Origin: Streptomyces sp. L2
GTDB taxonomy: Bacteria > Actinomycetota > Actinomycetes > Streptomycetales > Streptomycetaceae
Assembly (NCBI RefSeq): GCF_004124325.1
Contig: NZ_QBDT01000001.1
Coordinates: forward strand, 5,518,001 to 5,582,000
Reading direction: 5' to 3'
Length of the DNA stretch: 64,000 nucleotides
Shown here: one piece after another, positions 1-8,242 of the stretch
Layout: every line of letters starts with the position of its first letter
Numbering within the stretch: the stretch's first letter is position 1
Notes under the pieces: model-generated
Databases searched by the model: none
Told to the model about the DNA's origin: nothing
Seen by the model: the letters and a program-made list of their open reading frames with translations, nothing else
Made by a program: the position numbers and the translations under genes

Positions 1-2736
1 ACCACGCTGACCTACGACGAAGACAGCCGTCTGACCTCGTCGAAGACCTGGTCCGGCTACGTCACCCGCTACGAGTACGACGACGACGGCCACCTGACAG
101 CCCAGGTCTCACCGGAGAACGAGCGCACGACCTACGGCTACGACGCCGATGGCGATCTGCACACGGTCGTCGATCCGCGCGGCAACGTCAGCGGTGCCGA
201 CCCGGCGAAGTACACCTGGACCTACGGCTACGACCCGGCAGGCAATCCGACTTCCGTCACCGACCCGCTCGGCCACACGAACACCACCGGCTACGACGCC
301 GACGGCAACGTCACCTCAGTCACTGATGCACGCAAGAAGTCGACCGACTACGCGTACGACGAACTCAGCCGGCTGACGCAGGTCACCGCCCCGGACACCG
401 GTGCGACCAAGCTCACCTACGACACCGCCGGATTCCTCTCCATCAGCACCGACGCCAACAACCACACCACCACCTACGGGCACAACGCCGAGGGCCAGCT
501 GACCTCGGTCAAGAACCCGCTGGGCAAAACGGTCTCCTACGACTACGACCTCGACGGCAACCGGACCAAATACACCAACGCCCGTGCCCAGACGATCAGC
601 ACCAGCGTCGATGCCCGCAACCTGCCTACGAAGATCGCATACTCCGACGGCACACCGACGCAGTCGTACTCCTACGACGACGCAGGCCGCCTGACCGGCG
701 TCACGGATGCGAGCGGCACCCGGGCGCTCACCTACAACGACGACAACAGGATCGCCTCGATCACGGCACCCGGAGCAGAAGGATCGTTCCGCTACCGGTG
801 GAACACCGACGGCACCCTGAAGTCGCGTACCTATCCCGACGGCCGCACCACCAGCTACGACTACGACAAGGTCGGCCGGATCACGGCCCAGGAGACCGAT
901 AGCAAAGCCACCGCCTATGGGTACGACAAGGCGGGCAACCTCACGTCGGTCGCCCTGCCGACCACGACGGCCCGCAACGAGACCCGAACCTACGACGAGG
1001 CCGGCCGCCTGGCCTCGATGACCACACCGACTCTCAGCAACACCTACACCTACGACGAGAACAACCGGCTGATCGCCGACAAGCACGGTTCAGGTCACCC
1101 GACCCGGTACGCGTACGACGGCGCGGGCCGCATGACCCGCACGTGCACGGACACCTCGACGACGTCCTGCCTCACGGGGACGGCCGGTGCCACTTACACA
1201 TACGACAAGGTCGGCAACCTCAAGACCGCGGCCAGCTCCAGCTCAACGACCACCTACGGCTACAACGCCGGCGATCAACTGCTGTCGACGACCAAGGGCG
1301 CCGCCACCACCAGCTACACCTACGACGCCGATGGCAACCAGATCAAGGACGACGACGGCACCTACGCCTATGACGCCGCCAATCGCGTCAAGTCGGCCAA
1401 GATCGGCAGCAACAGTTACACGTTCACCTACGATGCCGACGGCAACCGCACAGCAGTCAAGAAGAACAACGTGCTCGCGGGCACCTCGATCTGGGACATC
1501 AACAATCCCCTGCCCCAGATCGCCACGGATACCAGCGCCAACGGCACCCTGGCAGCCGACTACCACTACGACCCCAACGGCACGGCCCGCTCCATGGACC
1601 GCACCGTCGGTACCTACTACTTCACCCAGGACCGCCAGAACTCCACCAGCGCCGTCTACGACGCCGCCGGAGTCGACAACTACCGCTACACCTACAGCGC
1701 CTGGGGCAGCCCGACCGGCAAAGCCACCAAAACGGGGGGACAGGCCAGCCCCTACGGCTACACGGGCCAGTACAAAGACCAGTACCTCCCGGACCGGCTC
1801 CAGCTCCGGGCCCGCTCCTACGACACCACCCAGCGCCGCTTCACCACCCAGGACCCCGCCGCAGCCGCCGCGGACAACCCCAACCAGTCTCCCTACAACT
1901 ACACCGACAACGACCCCGCCGACCTGGCCGACCCCACGGGCAACTGCCCGATGTGCATCGGCGCGGCCATCGGAGCCGTGGTAGGCGGAGGCGTCTACGC
2001 CCTCACCCACCAAGGCGACTTCAGCTGGGGCGACTTCGCCGCCGCCACAGCAGAAGGCGCCGTTGTAGGAGCGGTCGGCGGGTTCCTCGCCCCGGCCGGC
2101 ACCAGCCTCGCCGCCCAACTCGGCCTCCAAGGCGGGCGCGCCCTCGCGGTCGCCACCTTCACCGACGCCGCCATCGGAGCGGGCTTCACTTGGGCCATCA
2201 ACACCGCGCAGTGCCGATCCACGACACCCTCCGACCTCCTGGTCGGAGCCCTCACAGGCGGACTCGGTAACCTACTCAAACCCGCATGGGGCGCTTTGAG
2301 GGGCTTCCGCCTTTTTGCCCCCAAGGTCAAGGTCTTCGCCGGTGACCCTCCATTCCTGCTCTTCCGAGCACCGGCAAAGGGAAACCGTGCAGTGGAAGCC
2401 AACGGGCCTGACCCAGCGAACCACCCGGACTACCGATCTTCCGACGGTCATCTGCACAAGGGAACGGTATATCTGGGTGAAACCAGGAGCGTTGCAGAGC
2501 AGTATGCTCAGCAGGGCACGCATGAAAACGGATACCATGAGTTCGTGATGAAGCCTGGGTTCTTCAAAGCCTTCCCGCCCGATAGGTACCGGAGAACGCA
2601 CGACAATAAGCCTGACGAATTCCAGTGGATCATCGAGCGGGAAAGGATTGAGGAATTCAATGAGTACATCGACAGTGTGACATGGTGGAATCATGAATGG
2701 GATCAAACTTGGACGGACGACGGGAGGACGCTCTGA
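1..2736 (+). CDS. RHS/YD-repeat polymorphic toxin protein, 3' part (5' end outside window)
   Basis: The frame is open from base 1, so the gene is cut by the window edge; 911 residues are visible. The first ~600 are YD repeats (recurring YDxxGN, TYTYD, YGYD), which in this family form a shell around a C-terminal toxin. The RHS core follows at about 1820-1940 (RARSYD, RFTTQDP, NYTDNDP, DPTG), where the tip normally starts. After it come a Gly/Ala-rich hydrophobic stretch (~1950-2290) and a ~140-residue tip rich in charged and aromatic residues (TVYLGETRSVAEQYA; EFQWIIERE). An Arg, a TxS-like motif and a late Glu vaguely recall ADP-ribosyltransferase toxins; that reading is weak. Tip DNA is more AT-rich than the repeats, as expected for an exchanged cassette. 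The stop overlaps the next gene. Confidence 0.9.
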   Translation, partial: TTLTYDEDSRLTSSKTWSGYVTRYEYDDDGHLTAQVSPENERTTYGYDADGDLHTVVDPRGNVSGADPAKYTWTYGYDPAGNPTSVTDPLGHTNTTGYDADGNVTSVTDARKKSTDYAYDELSRLTQVTAPDTGATKLTYDTAGFLSISTDANNHTTTYGHNAEGQLTSVKNPLGKTVSYDYDLDGNRTKYTNARAQTISTSVDARNLPTKIAYSDGTPTQSYSYDDAGRLTGVTDASGTRALTYNDDNRIASITAPGAEGSFRYRWNTDGTLKSRTYPDGRTTSYDYDKVGRITAQETDSKATAYGYDKAGNLTSVALPTTTARNETRTYDEAGRLASMTTPTLSNTYTYDENNRLIADKHGSGHPTRYAYDGAGRMTRTCTDTSTTSCLTGTAGATYTYDKVGNLKTAASSSSTTTYGYNAGDQLLSTTKGAATTSYTYDADGNQIKDDDGTYAYDAANRVKSAKIGSNSYTFTYDADGNRTAVKKNNVLAGTSIWDINNPLPQIATDTSANGTLAADYHYDPNGTARSMDRTVGTYYFTQDRQNSTSAVYDAAGVDNYRYTYSAWGSPTGKATKTGGQASPYGYTGQYKDQYLPDRLQLRARSYDTTQRRFTTQDPAAAAADNPNQSPYNYTDNDPADLADPTGNCPMCIGAAIGAVVGGGVYALTHQGDFSWGDFAAATAEGAVVGAVGGFLAPAGTSLAAQLGLQGGRALAVATFTDAAIGAGFTWAINTAQCRSTTPSDLLVGALTGGLGNLLKPAWGALRGFRLFAPKVKVFAGDPPFLLFRAPAKGNRAVEANGPDPANHPDYRSSDGHLHKGTVYLGETRSVAEQYAQQGTHENGYHEFVMKPGFFKAFPPDRYRRTHDNKPDEFQWIIERERIEEFNEYIDSVTWWNHEWDQTWTDDGRTL

Positions 2737-3032
2737 TGGAAAGGGAACAGGAATGGGAGTCACGTGGCCTCGGCCCGAGGCAACTCGTTCGGTGCATTGT
2801 CACCGGACATCGAGGTAGATTCGGTATTGATGTCCGGATTGTAAGTCCCTCAGTTGCCGCGCCGCGTGCTTTCGTTGACTTTGTCCTTCTAGCCGAGAGA
2901 GGAGTGCAGGTCACCCCCGTGGATTTTCCGGCGATCGGATCTGAAATTGAGGCTGTGACTGTCGACATCATGCCGGATGGTGAATTGCGACTGGATGCCA
3001 GACGTTCGGCCATTCAGAATGTGAAGTCGTAA
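2736..3032 (+). CDS. Probable immunity protein of the RHS toxin, S1/OB-fold-like
   Basis: This 98-residue protein starts at the ATG overlapping the toxin stop (TGATG), with GGGAGG upstream; a longer in-frame start exists at 2697, inside the toxin gene. Residues ~15-95 resemble an S1-type OB fold (LVRCIVTGH, RFGIDVRI, FVDFVLL, IGSEIEAVTVDI, ELRLDARRS). No signal peptide or membrane segment is visible, so it should be cytosolic. Position right after a polymorphic toxin tip and the translational coupling suggest it is the cognate immunity protein. The S1-like fold is a pattern-based guess. Low GC matches the toxin tip, suggesting joint transfer. Confidence 0.65.
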   Translation: MEREQEWESRGLGPRQLVRCIVTGHRGRFGIDVRIVSPSVAAPRAFVDFVLLAERGVQVTPVDFPAIGSEIEAVTVDIMPDGELRLDARRSAIQNVKS

Positions 3033-3120
3033 ATGTCTTGAATGACCCATGCGTTGGAGGATGTCTGATGGGCGCACGAGTCTCGCATTCGGAAATTTAG
3101 AAGTCGTAAAGGAGCATGAA

Positions 3121-3465
3121 ATGGGAAGGAAAAAGCTACGAATGGGTACTGCTCTTGCAGTGGGAGTCGCAGCTTTGGCTGCCTCTTCGCCTGCTTTTGC
3201 CTTTAACGCTTCGACGGACGGCGCCTATGCGTGGACGTCGAATAGTGATCATTACGCGAACATCAAGGACACGGCTAAGGACGGCCATCCTGTCAAGGCG
3301 CAGTACTACCGCCTGTACAGTTCGGGCACGATGCGTACTCTCTGGGAGAAGCGTGGGTACGGGCACAGTAGTACAAGTGGCTCAGGGTCCTATGTACTGA
3401 AAATAAAGGCTTGCGAGTACAAGAATCGGTGGCCTGACGAATGTAGCTCCTGGGACGATGACTGA
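3121..3465 (+). CDS. Small secreted protein, first of two tandem paralogues
   Basis: The protein has 114 residues; the start at 3121 is chosen for AAAGGAG ten bases upstream and because the protein then begins with a classic Sec signal peptide (MGRKKLR, hydrophobic core, cleavage after PAFA). The mature part (~85 residues) contains DGAYAWTS, DGHPVKAQY, RTLWEK and GYGH blocks and ends with two cysteines around NRWPDE and an acidic tail (SSWDDD). It is clearly paralogous to the next gene. Function is unknown; small Streptomyces secreted proteins with a DTxxDGxxV-type block are common. Position before a MacB/FtsX-type ABC transporter recalls bacteriocin loci, but I see no lactococcin-972 signature. 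Confidence 0.8.
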   Translation: MGRKKLRMGTALAVGVAALAASSPAFAFNASTDGAYAWTSNSDHYANIKDTAKDGHPVKAQYYRLYSSGTMRTLWEKRGYGHSSTSGSGSYVLKIKACEYKNRWPDECSSWDDD

Positions 3466-3530
3466 AATTTGCAACAGGAATCCGTCGCGCGAGTCGTGCC
3501 ATTAGTATATCCAGACTATCAAGGGGGGGT

Positions 3531-3887
3531 ATGCAGGTTAAGAGAATTGCTGCGGCTGCCATCGCGGTGGCAGCGCTTACGATGTCCACTCCAGCGTTCG
3601 CTGGGGAGATCGATGCGGCGACGGACGGCGCCTATGCCTGGACGTCGGGGAAACCCGGATATATACGTCGCTATGCGAATATCGAAGACACGGACAAGGA
3701 TGGGCATTCGGTCAAAGCGCAATACTCATACCCGTATTTCAGTAGCACCGTTCGTACTCTCTGGGAGAAGGACGGTTATGGTCACAAGAACAAGAGCGCT
3801 TGGCATGGGAGTGAGATTTGGCGCATAAAGGCGTGTGAGGACATCAATCATTGGCCAGACGACTGTAGCGGTTGGGATTCGGACTGA
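3531..3887 (+). CDS. Small secreted protein, second of two tandem paralogues
   Basis: The protein has 118 residues, starting at an ATG behind a G-rich Shine-Dalgarno (AAGGGGGGG). The Sec signal peptide (MQVKRIAAAAIAVAALTM, cleavage after AFA) leads to a ~95-residue mature chain. It shares DGAYAWTS, YANI-DT, KDGH-VKAQY, RTLWEK-GYGH, IKACE and WPD-CS-WD with the preceding paralogue, including both cysteines, which probably form a disulfide. The middle is longer by a few residues (PGYIRR and AWHGSE insertions). The pair looks like a local duplication that has diverged, in the same low-GC island as the toxin tip. Function unknown; the ABC exporter follows 130 bp downstream. Confidence 0.8.
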   Translation: MQVKRIAAAAIAVAALTMSTPAFAGEIDAATDGAYAWTSGKPGYIRRYANIEDTDKDGHSVKAQYSYPYFSSTVRTLWEKDGYGHKNKSAWHGSEIWRIKACEDINHWPDDCSGWDSD

Positions 3888-4019
3888 CCGATCTTGCAGA
3901 CCAGGCGTGTAGCGCCCAAAGGGAGCCGCTCGCAAATCCGCTACTTCGGGGATTGCGTGCGGCTTCCGCGTTTTCGAGTGTGTAAATTGAAGGTAGGCAT
4001 GCTGAAAGAGGCGGATTCG

Positions 4020-4706
4020 ATGGTTCTGGAAGTGGCTGGACTGCGCTATCGGATCAAGGAGCGGATGATCCTTGATTCGGTTGACCTAAAGGTCCGGTCT
4101 GGAGAATCCGTCGCGATCTCAGGGCCGAGCGGTTGCGGCAAGTCAACTCTGTTGATGTGCGTACTTGGTCTGCTCAAGCCAGAAGCAGGAGCGGTGGTCG
4201 TCGATGGGGAGCGAATGGGCTCGCTATCCGGTCGGGAGCTGCTACGGCACCGGCGAGAGTCGATCGGTATGGTATTCCAATCGGGTGAACTTCTTCCTGA
4301 ACTTACGCCGGTGGAGAATGTTGCAATGGCAGGCCTATTCGCAGGGAAGTCGCGCGCGGAGGCGTTCGATCGTGCTCGAGAACTGCTCAGCGAACTGAGC
4401 GTGCCTGTAAAAGCGGCCGACACGGGCTCTCTTTCGGGAGGCGAACGCCAGCGGGTCGCCGTGGCGCGTGCTGTCATGAATCGGCCCACGCTGCTTCTGG
4501 CCGACGAGCCCACGGGAGCCCTGGATTCCACGACTCGCGAGAGGGTCGCTGATCTGTTGTTCAGCCTGCCGTCTCGTTGGAACTGCGGCCTCGTGGTAGT
4601 CACTCATGACCGCACCGTCGCTTCCTGCGCCCAGCGCCGTCTCTTCCTCCATGATGGCCGACTTGTCCAGACTGAGGAGCCCGCGTCGGCAGGGGCGATG
4701 TCATGA
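4020..4706 (+). CDS. ABC transporter ATP-binding protein, LolD/MacB type
   Basis: The 228-residue ATPase has Walker A (GPSGCGKST), Q-loop (VFQSGE), signature (SLSGGERQR), Walker B with catalytic Glu (LLLADEP) and H-loop (VVTHD). Length and motifs fit the MacB/LolD/FtsE group that partners FtsX-like permeases. I chose ATG 4020, preceded by AAGAGG; ATG 3999 and a more distant start at 3894 are in frame. The stop overlaps the permease start (ATGA), so the two should be co-translated. It probably powers efflux of, or self-protection against, a peptide, perhaps the two secreted proteins upstream; that is inference from position. Confidence 0.92.
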   Translation: MVLEVAGLRYRIKERMILDSVDLKVRSGESVAISGPSGCGKSTLLMCVLGLLKPEAGAVVVDGERMGSLSGRELLRHRRESIGMVFQSGELLPELTPVENVAMAGLFAGKSRAEAFDRARELLSELSVPVKAADTGSLSGGERQRVAVARAVMNRPTLLLADEPTGALDSTTRERVADLLFSLPSRWNCGLVVVTHDRTVASCAQRRLFLHDGRLVQTEEPASAGAMS

Positions 4707-6922
4707 AGAAGTACCCGATGCTCTTGCACGTTCTGCGAGTGGGCCGGACGGCATCGTTCTCCCCGGAGGGGGGACGCCTCCGTTCTTGGGCGATTGGAAT
4801 AGCGACCTGTCTGCTGGCCCTCGCGCTCGGTGCGCTAGCCCTCGCGCATGCCACGTACCATGGCCGTGAGATGCGAGGCGCCGACCGCGCCCCACAGATC
4901 CTCAGCGAAAAGCAGCGAAGCGAGGCTGTGGCGTTGTGGTCCTGGGGTAGCGACGACGTCGATGGGCGTCAGCACACGGTGGTGTACATCGAACCGCTGA
5001 GGCCGAACGCGCCGCTGCCTCCAGGTCTCACCCGCTGGCCCGAGCCTGGCGAGGCGGTGTTGTCTCCCGCATTGCTCAAGGCGGGAAGCCGGGAAGGCAT
5101 AGGAACGCGCTACGGCACCTTCGCCGGCACCATTGGCTCAGAAGGACTTGAGGCACCGGAGGAACGCTTCGCGTATGTCCGGCCGCGTGCCCAGCTGCTC
5201 GACCGCAAGGCCATGCACCCAGTCCGCGGGTTCGGGTCGAGTGGCGGTGGCATTGCCTCTCTCGGTGAGAGCATGTCCATCCCGGACTTTTCGGTGTTCG
5301 CCGCAGGACTGGCGGGATTTGCACTTATGCCTGCTCTCGTGTTCCTCCTGGCTGGCGTGCGCATCGGATCGGCCGCTCGGGAACGGCGGCTTGCATTGTT
5401 CGATGCCCTTGGCGCCGGGGCGATTTCGCAGACTGTGTTCACGCTGGGCGAAGTTGCCGTGCCCACCGCCTGCGGCCTCGCCGGAGCCACCGGGCTGATC
5501 AGTCCCACGTTGCTCACCGACGTACCTTTCCCCTGGACCGACTTCACACTCAGCGCTCAGGACGCCCGTCGCGCCTTGCCTTGGCTGGTGGTCGCGGGCG
5601 CAGTCACGCTCGTCCTGGTACTGGTCACGGCCGTAGTTCTTCACCCCCGTCGTCGTGCCGACTCCGGATCGACCCGTCCGGCGCCCCGATTCCAGCGCCA
5701 GCGTGGCTGGGTGCCCTGGCTCTTCCCATTCGCCATGCTCTTCGCTGTCCGGGGGTCGGAACTCGCCGGCGATGACCTTCGTCTGCCGGTGTACGCGTTG
5801 GGCGTGGCGGCGGTCCTTTTGACGCTCCCGTCCACGATCGCTGTGTTGACAGGGTGGGCCGGCGTACGAATCGCAAAGACGGGGAGCAAGCTGGGCCGTC
5901 CTGGAATGCTGATCGCCGGGCGCAGACTGGCCGCACAGACACGGGTGACCGCCCGTCTGGTCGCAGCGGTTGTCGTCATGATCGGAGTAGCGGCTCAGGC
6001 TCAACTCTGGACGGGGCTGCTGGGCGAGAACGCGGTGAACGCTACGGCTACGAGGGATCGCATAGGCACCTCACTGCTTGTCGTCTCGCCGCTTCCCGAC
6101 GACAAGGAGCGTGTTCGCGACTTCGCCGGAGCCTTGCCCGCCGGTGTGCAACTGTTGCTTGTCGAGTCGACATCCCCCAGCGACAGCGCCGGGGTGAGTA
6201 CCAGGTTCACCGGGTCCTGCACAGCGCTCAAGGCACTCAAGCTCCCTTGCGATGGCAAAACTGGGGAGAACGGCTCGGAAAGGCGGGTTCGGGACCCGAG
6301 GATTGCTCAGTTTCTTCGGTGGACTGGAAGTACAACAGCGGGCCGGATCACCGTACGGCAGGGCCGCGTGGATGATATCTCAACGGCTGCTGACGAGTCA
6401 TCGACCCTGATCGCTGTTGACAAGTCAGGGGCAGACATGTCGATGCCGCGACTCCGGGAGATCGCACGAGCGCACCTCGACATGCGGGCCAATGCCGAGC
6501 CCCTCGGCAACAGTTGGCTCCTTGGTGCCAAGGACCTGGAGGCATCTGCTGCCTGGGTCAGGTTGCTCGGTCTGGTTGGCGCGTGCTTGACGGTACTCGC
6601 GATCGGCTTCACCACGCTCGCCGAATTCAGGCGCTTCGGCCGGGAAGTCGCCCCGCTGTCCGCGCTGGCCGGCGGCTATGGGATTTTTGGATCCATCGCC
6701 GCTTGGTCCTTGCTGTTTCCCACCGTGCTTGCGGCTGCGGTCGGGAGCACCATCTCGATGTGGCTGACCGCGCCCATCACAGTCGGCGGGCGCCAGCCTG
6801 TGCCCGACAGCCTCTACCTCGTTCTGGCAGTGGGGGCGAGCACGAGTGCCGCGTTGCTGTGTCTGTGGGGGTGGCGCTCCGCGACCCGAGTGGCCGTGAG
6901 CTGGCGGCCGGTGGCCGACTGA
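4703..6922 (+). CDS. FtsX-like ABC transporter permease, ten predicted membrane segments
   Basis: The 739-residue membrane protein starts within the ATPase stop (ATGA). I count about ten hydrophobic segments: one near residues 30-50, an outer-face loop of ~150 residues, a block of five to six segments (~195-440), a second outer-face region (~450-620), then three segments ending at residue ~730. This duplicated segment-loop-segments layout is that of FtsX/MacB-type permeases fused in one chain. Such proteins extrude or release peptides and lipids, or act as bacteriocin immunity pumps. With the preceding ATPase it completes a transporter; the tandem secreted proteins just upstream are the obvious candidate cargo. 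Confidence 0.88.
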   Translation: MKKYPMLLHVLRVGRTASFSPEGGRLRSWAIGIATCLLALALGALALAHATYHGREMRGADRAPQILSEKQRSEAVALWSWGSDDVDGRQHTVVYIEPLRPNAPLPPGLTRWPEPGEAVLSPALLKAGSREGIGTRYGTFAGTIGSEGLEAPEERFAYVRPRAQLLDRKAMHPVRGFGSSGGGIASLGESMSIPDFSVFAAGLAGFALMPALVFLLAGVRIGSAARERRLALFDALGAGAISQTVFTLGEVAVPTACGLAGATGLISPTLLTDVPFPWTDFTLSAQDARRALPWLVVAGAVTLVLVLVTAVVLHPRRRADSGSTRPAPRFQRQRGWVPWLFPFAMLFAVRGSELAGDDLRLPVYALGVAAVLLTLPSTIAVLTGWAGVRIAKTGSKLGRPGMLIAGRRLAAQTRVTARLVAAVVVMIGVAAQAQLWTGLLGENAVNATATRDRIGTSLLVVSPLPDDKERVRDFAGALPAGVQLLLVESTSPSDSAGVSTRFTGSCTALKALKLPCDGKTGENGSERRVRDPRIAQFLRWTGSTTAGRITVRQGRVDDISTAADESSTLIAVDKSGADMSMPRLREIARAHLDMRANAEPLGNSWLLGAKDLEASAAWVRLLGLVGACLTVLAIGFTTLAEFRRFGREVAPLSALAGGYGIFGSIAAWSLLFPTVLAAAVGSTISMWLTAPITVGGRQPVPDSLYLVLAVGASTSAALLCLWGWRSATRVAVSWRPVAD

Positions 6923-6979
6923 GCCGAGCGGGGGGAGGGGGCGCGGCTGGGTGCCGTTCCGTAGGGCCTCACGCGGACG

Positions 6980-7162
6980 CTAGTCGGCCAGTGTGAGGCT
7001 TGATCGGAAGGCCGTCCATGTCCCGGGCGAGACGAAGAGGGCGGGGCCCGAAGGGTTCTTCGAGTCCCGTATGGCCACGATGGGGACGATGTTGGTGGCG
7101 ACTTCGACGCATTCGGCCTTCTCGTTGCTGTAGCTGGACTTGCGGTACTCGAAATCAGTCAC
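6980..7162 (-). CDS. DUF397 domain small protein
   Basis: The 60-residue protein shows the DUF397 pattern: YRKSSYSN near the start, then CVEVA, VAIRDSKNPSGP and a final W-FRSSL. In Streptomyces these small proteins almost always sit beside an XRE/DUF5753 regulator, as here (three bases between this start and the stop of the upstream regulator gene). They are thought to act with that regulator in development-linked signalling; the biochemical role is not established. Transcription is leftward and the gene is probably translated from the same mRNA as the regulator. Confidence 0.9.
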   Translation of the reverse strand: MTDFEYRKSSYSNEKAECVEVATNIVPIVAIRDSKNPSGPALFVSPGTWTAFRSSLTLAD

Positions 7163-7165
7163 GGC

Positions 7166-8053
7166 TCACAGTTCCTTGCGCAGGTCGTGGAGGAACGAGA
7201 CCGAGCCCTGTTCGTCCAGTGCGAGCTCGGCGATCCGCTCGAACAGTTCATCGTAAGCTGCGGCGCTGTCGCCGCCTTCCACCCAGCGCTCGGCGAGCGG
7301 ACCCTCCACATACACCACATCCATGGCGCCGGGTTCGGCGAACGACATGATGTTGAAAGAGCCGTTCAGGGCTGCATGCGTCCCAGCACTGAACGGGTAG
7401 ATCCGGAGGCCCACGCTCGGCAGGTCGGCGAGATTCACGAGTTCTTCGATCTGCGCCCGGGCGGTCGGAGCGCCACCGGGAAAGTTCCGAAGAGCCGCCT
7501 CGTAGATTACCGCCCGTAGTGACAGCGCAGGCTTTTCTGTGAGCCGTCTGCGGCGGGCGATCCGGGCGGCGACGAACTCCTCGTCCGGCTCCGGGCCCTT
7601 CGTCACCTGCGCGGCGGGGTTCTCCCGCAACCCGCGGGCGTACTCGGGAGTCTGCAGTAGTCCTGGAATGAACGCCGGCTGCCATGCCCGGATTGTGGTC
7701 GCTGCGTTCTCCAGCGCGATGTATTCCTGCATGACGCCGGGGAAGGAGAACTCCTGCCACCAGCCCTTGGCTTTGCGCCGCTCACGGTCAACCTTCGCCA
7801 GCTCCAAGAGACTGCCGATCCTGCCAGGATCACGAATGCCGTACAGCTCACACAGGGCCCTGATGTCCGGATCCCGTACCGGCACCCAACCGCCCTCCAG
7901 CTTGGCGACCTTCGCTGTGGAGGCGGACAGCGCCGTCGCTGCCTGTGGCTGAGTGAATCCCGCCGCCGTGCGGAGCTTGAAGAGTTCGGCGCCGAGCCGG
8001 CGTCCGAGAACGCTGGTCGTGCTGTTGCCCTGCCGTGTCTGATCTACCGTCAC
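7166..8053 (-). CDS. XRE-family helix-turn-helix regulator with DUF5753 domain
   Basis: The 295-residue protein has an N-terminal HTH (RLGAELFKLRTAAGFTQ, STAKVAKLEGG; residues ~20-75) and a C-terminal ~180-residue DUF5753 region (FIPGLLQTPEYAR, RRRLTE, YEAALRN, FNIMSF, VYVEGPLAERWVE). This is the very common Streptomyces regulator type that pairs with DUF397 proteins and often with a neighbouring HATPase anti-sigma-like protein; all three are present here, the HATPase divergently. It probably binds DNA locally, with DUF5753 as the sensing or partner-binding part. The 189-bp divergent gap to the HATPase gene should hold both promoters; I found no convincing operator. Confidence 0.92.
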   Translation of the reverse strand: MTVDQTRQGNSTTSVLGRRLGAELFKLRTAAGFTQPQAATALSASTAKVAKLEGGWVPVRDPDIRALCELYGIRDPGRIGSLLELAKVDRERRKAKGWWQEFSFPGVMQEYIALENAATTIRAWQPAFIPGLLQTPEYARGLRENPAAQVTKGPEPDEEFVAARIARRRRLTEKPALSLRAVIYEAALRNFPGGAPTARAQIEELVNLADLPSVGLRIYPFSAGTHAALNGSFNIMSFAEPGAMDVVYVEGPLAERWVEGGDSAAAYDELFERIAELALDEQGSVSFLHDLRKEL

Positions 8054-8242
8054 TCGGTCGCTCCTTCGGTGCTGTCAGCCGTCAGTGTGCTGCGGGCGAG
8101 CCAGCACTGCAAACACGTTCGGTGGATATCTATCGGGAAGATGTTGAACGAAGTTGCGCCGGGGCTCTACCGTCGGTGACGAATCGATCGCCGAGTGACA
8201 TCGGCTGGTGGTGCGCCGCCCAACCATGCCCGGAGACGTGAC

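Noticed and set aside
149..1086. Overlapping frames within the YD-repeat region on both strands
   Set aside because: Repeated TAC-GAC codons open other frames; the protein reading YDxxGN in frame 1 is the real one.
3121..3887. Lactococcin-972 bacteriocin assignment for the tandem peptides
   Set aside because: Size, Sec signal and linked transporter fit, but the characteristic peptide sequence pattern is not visible.
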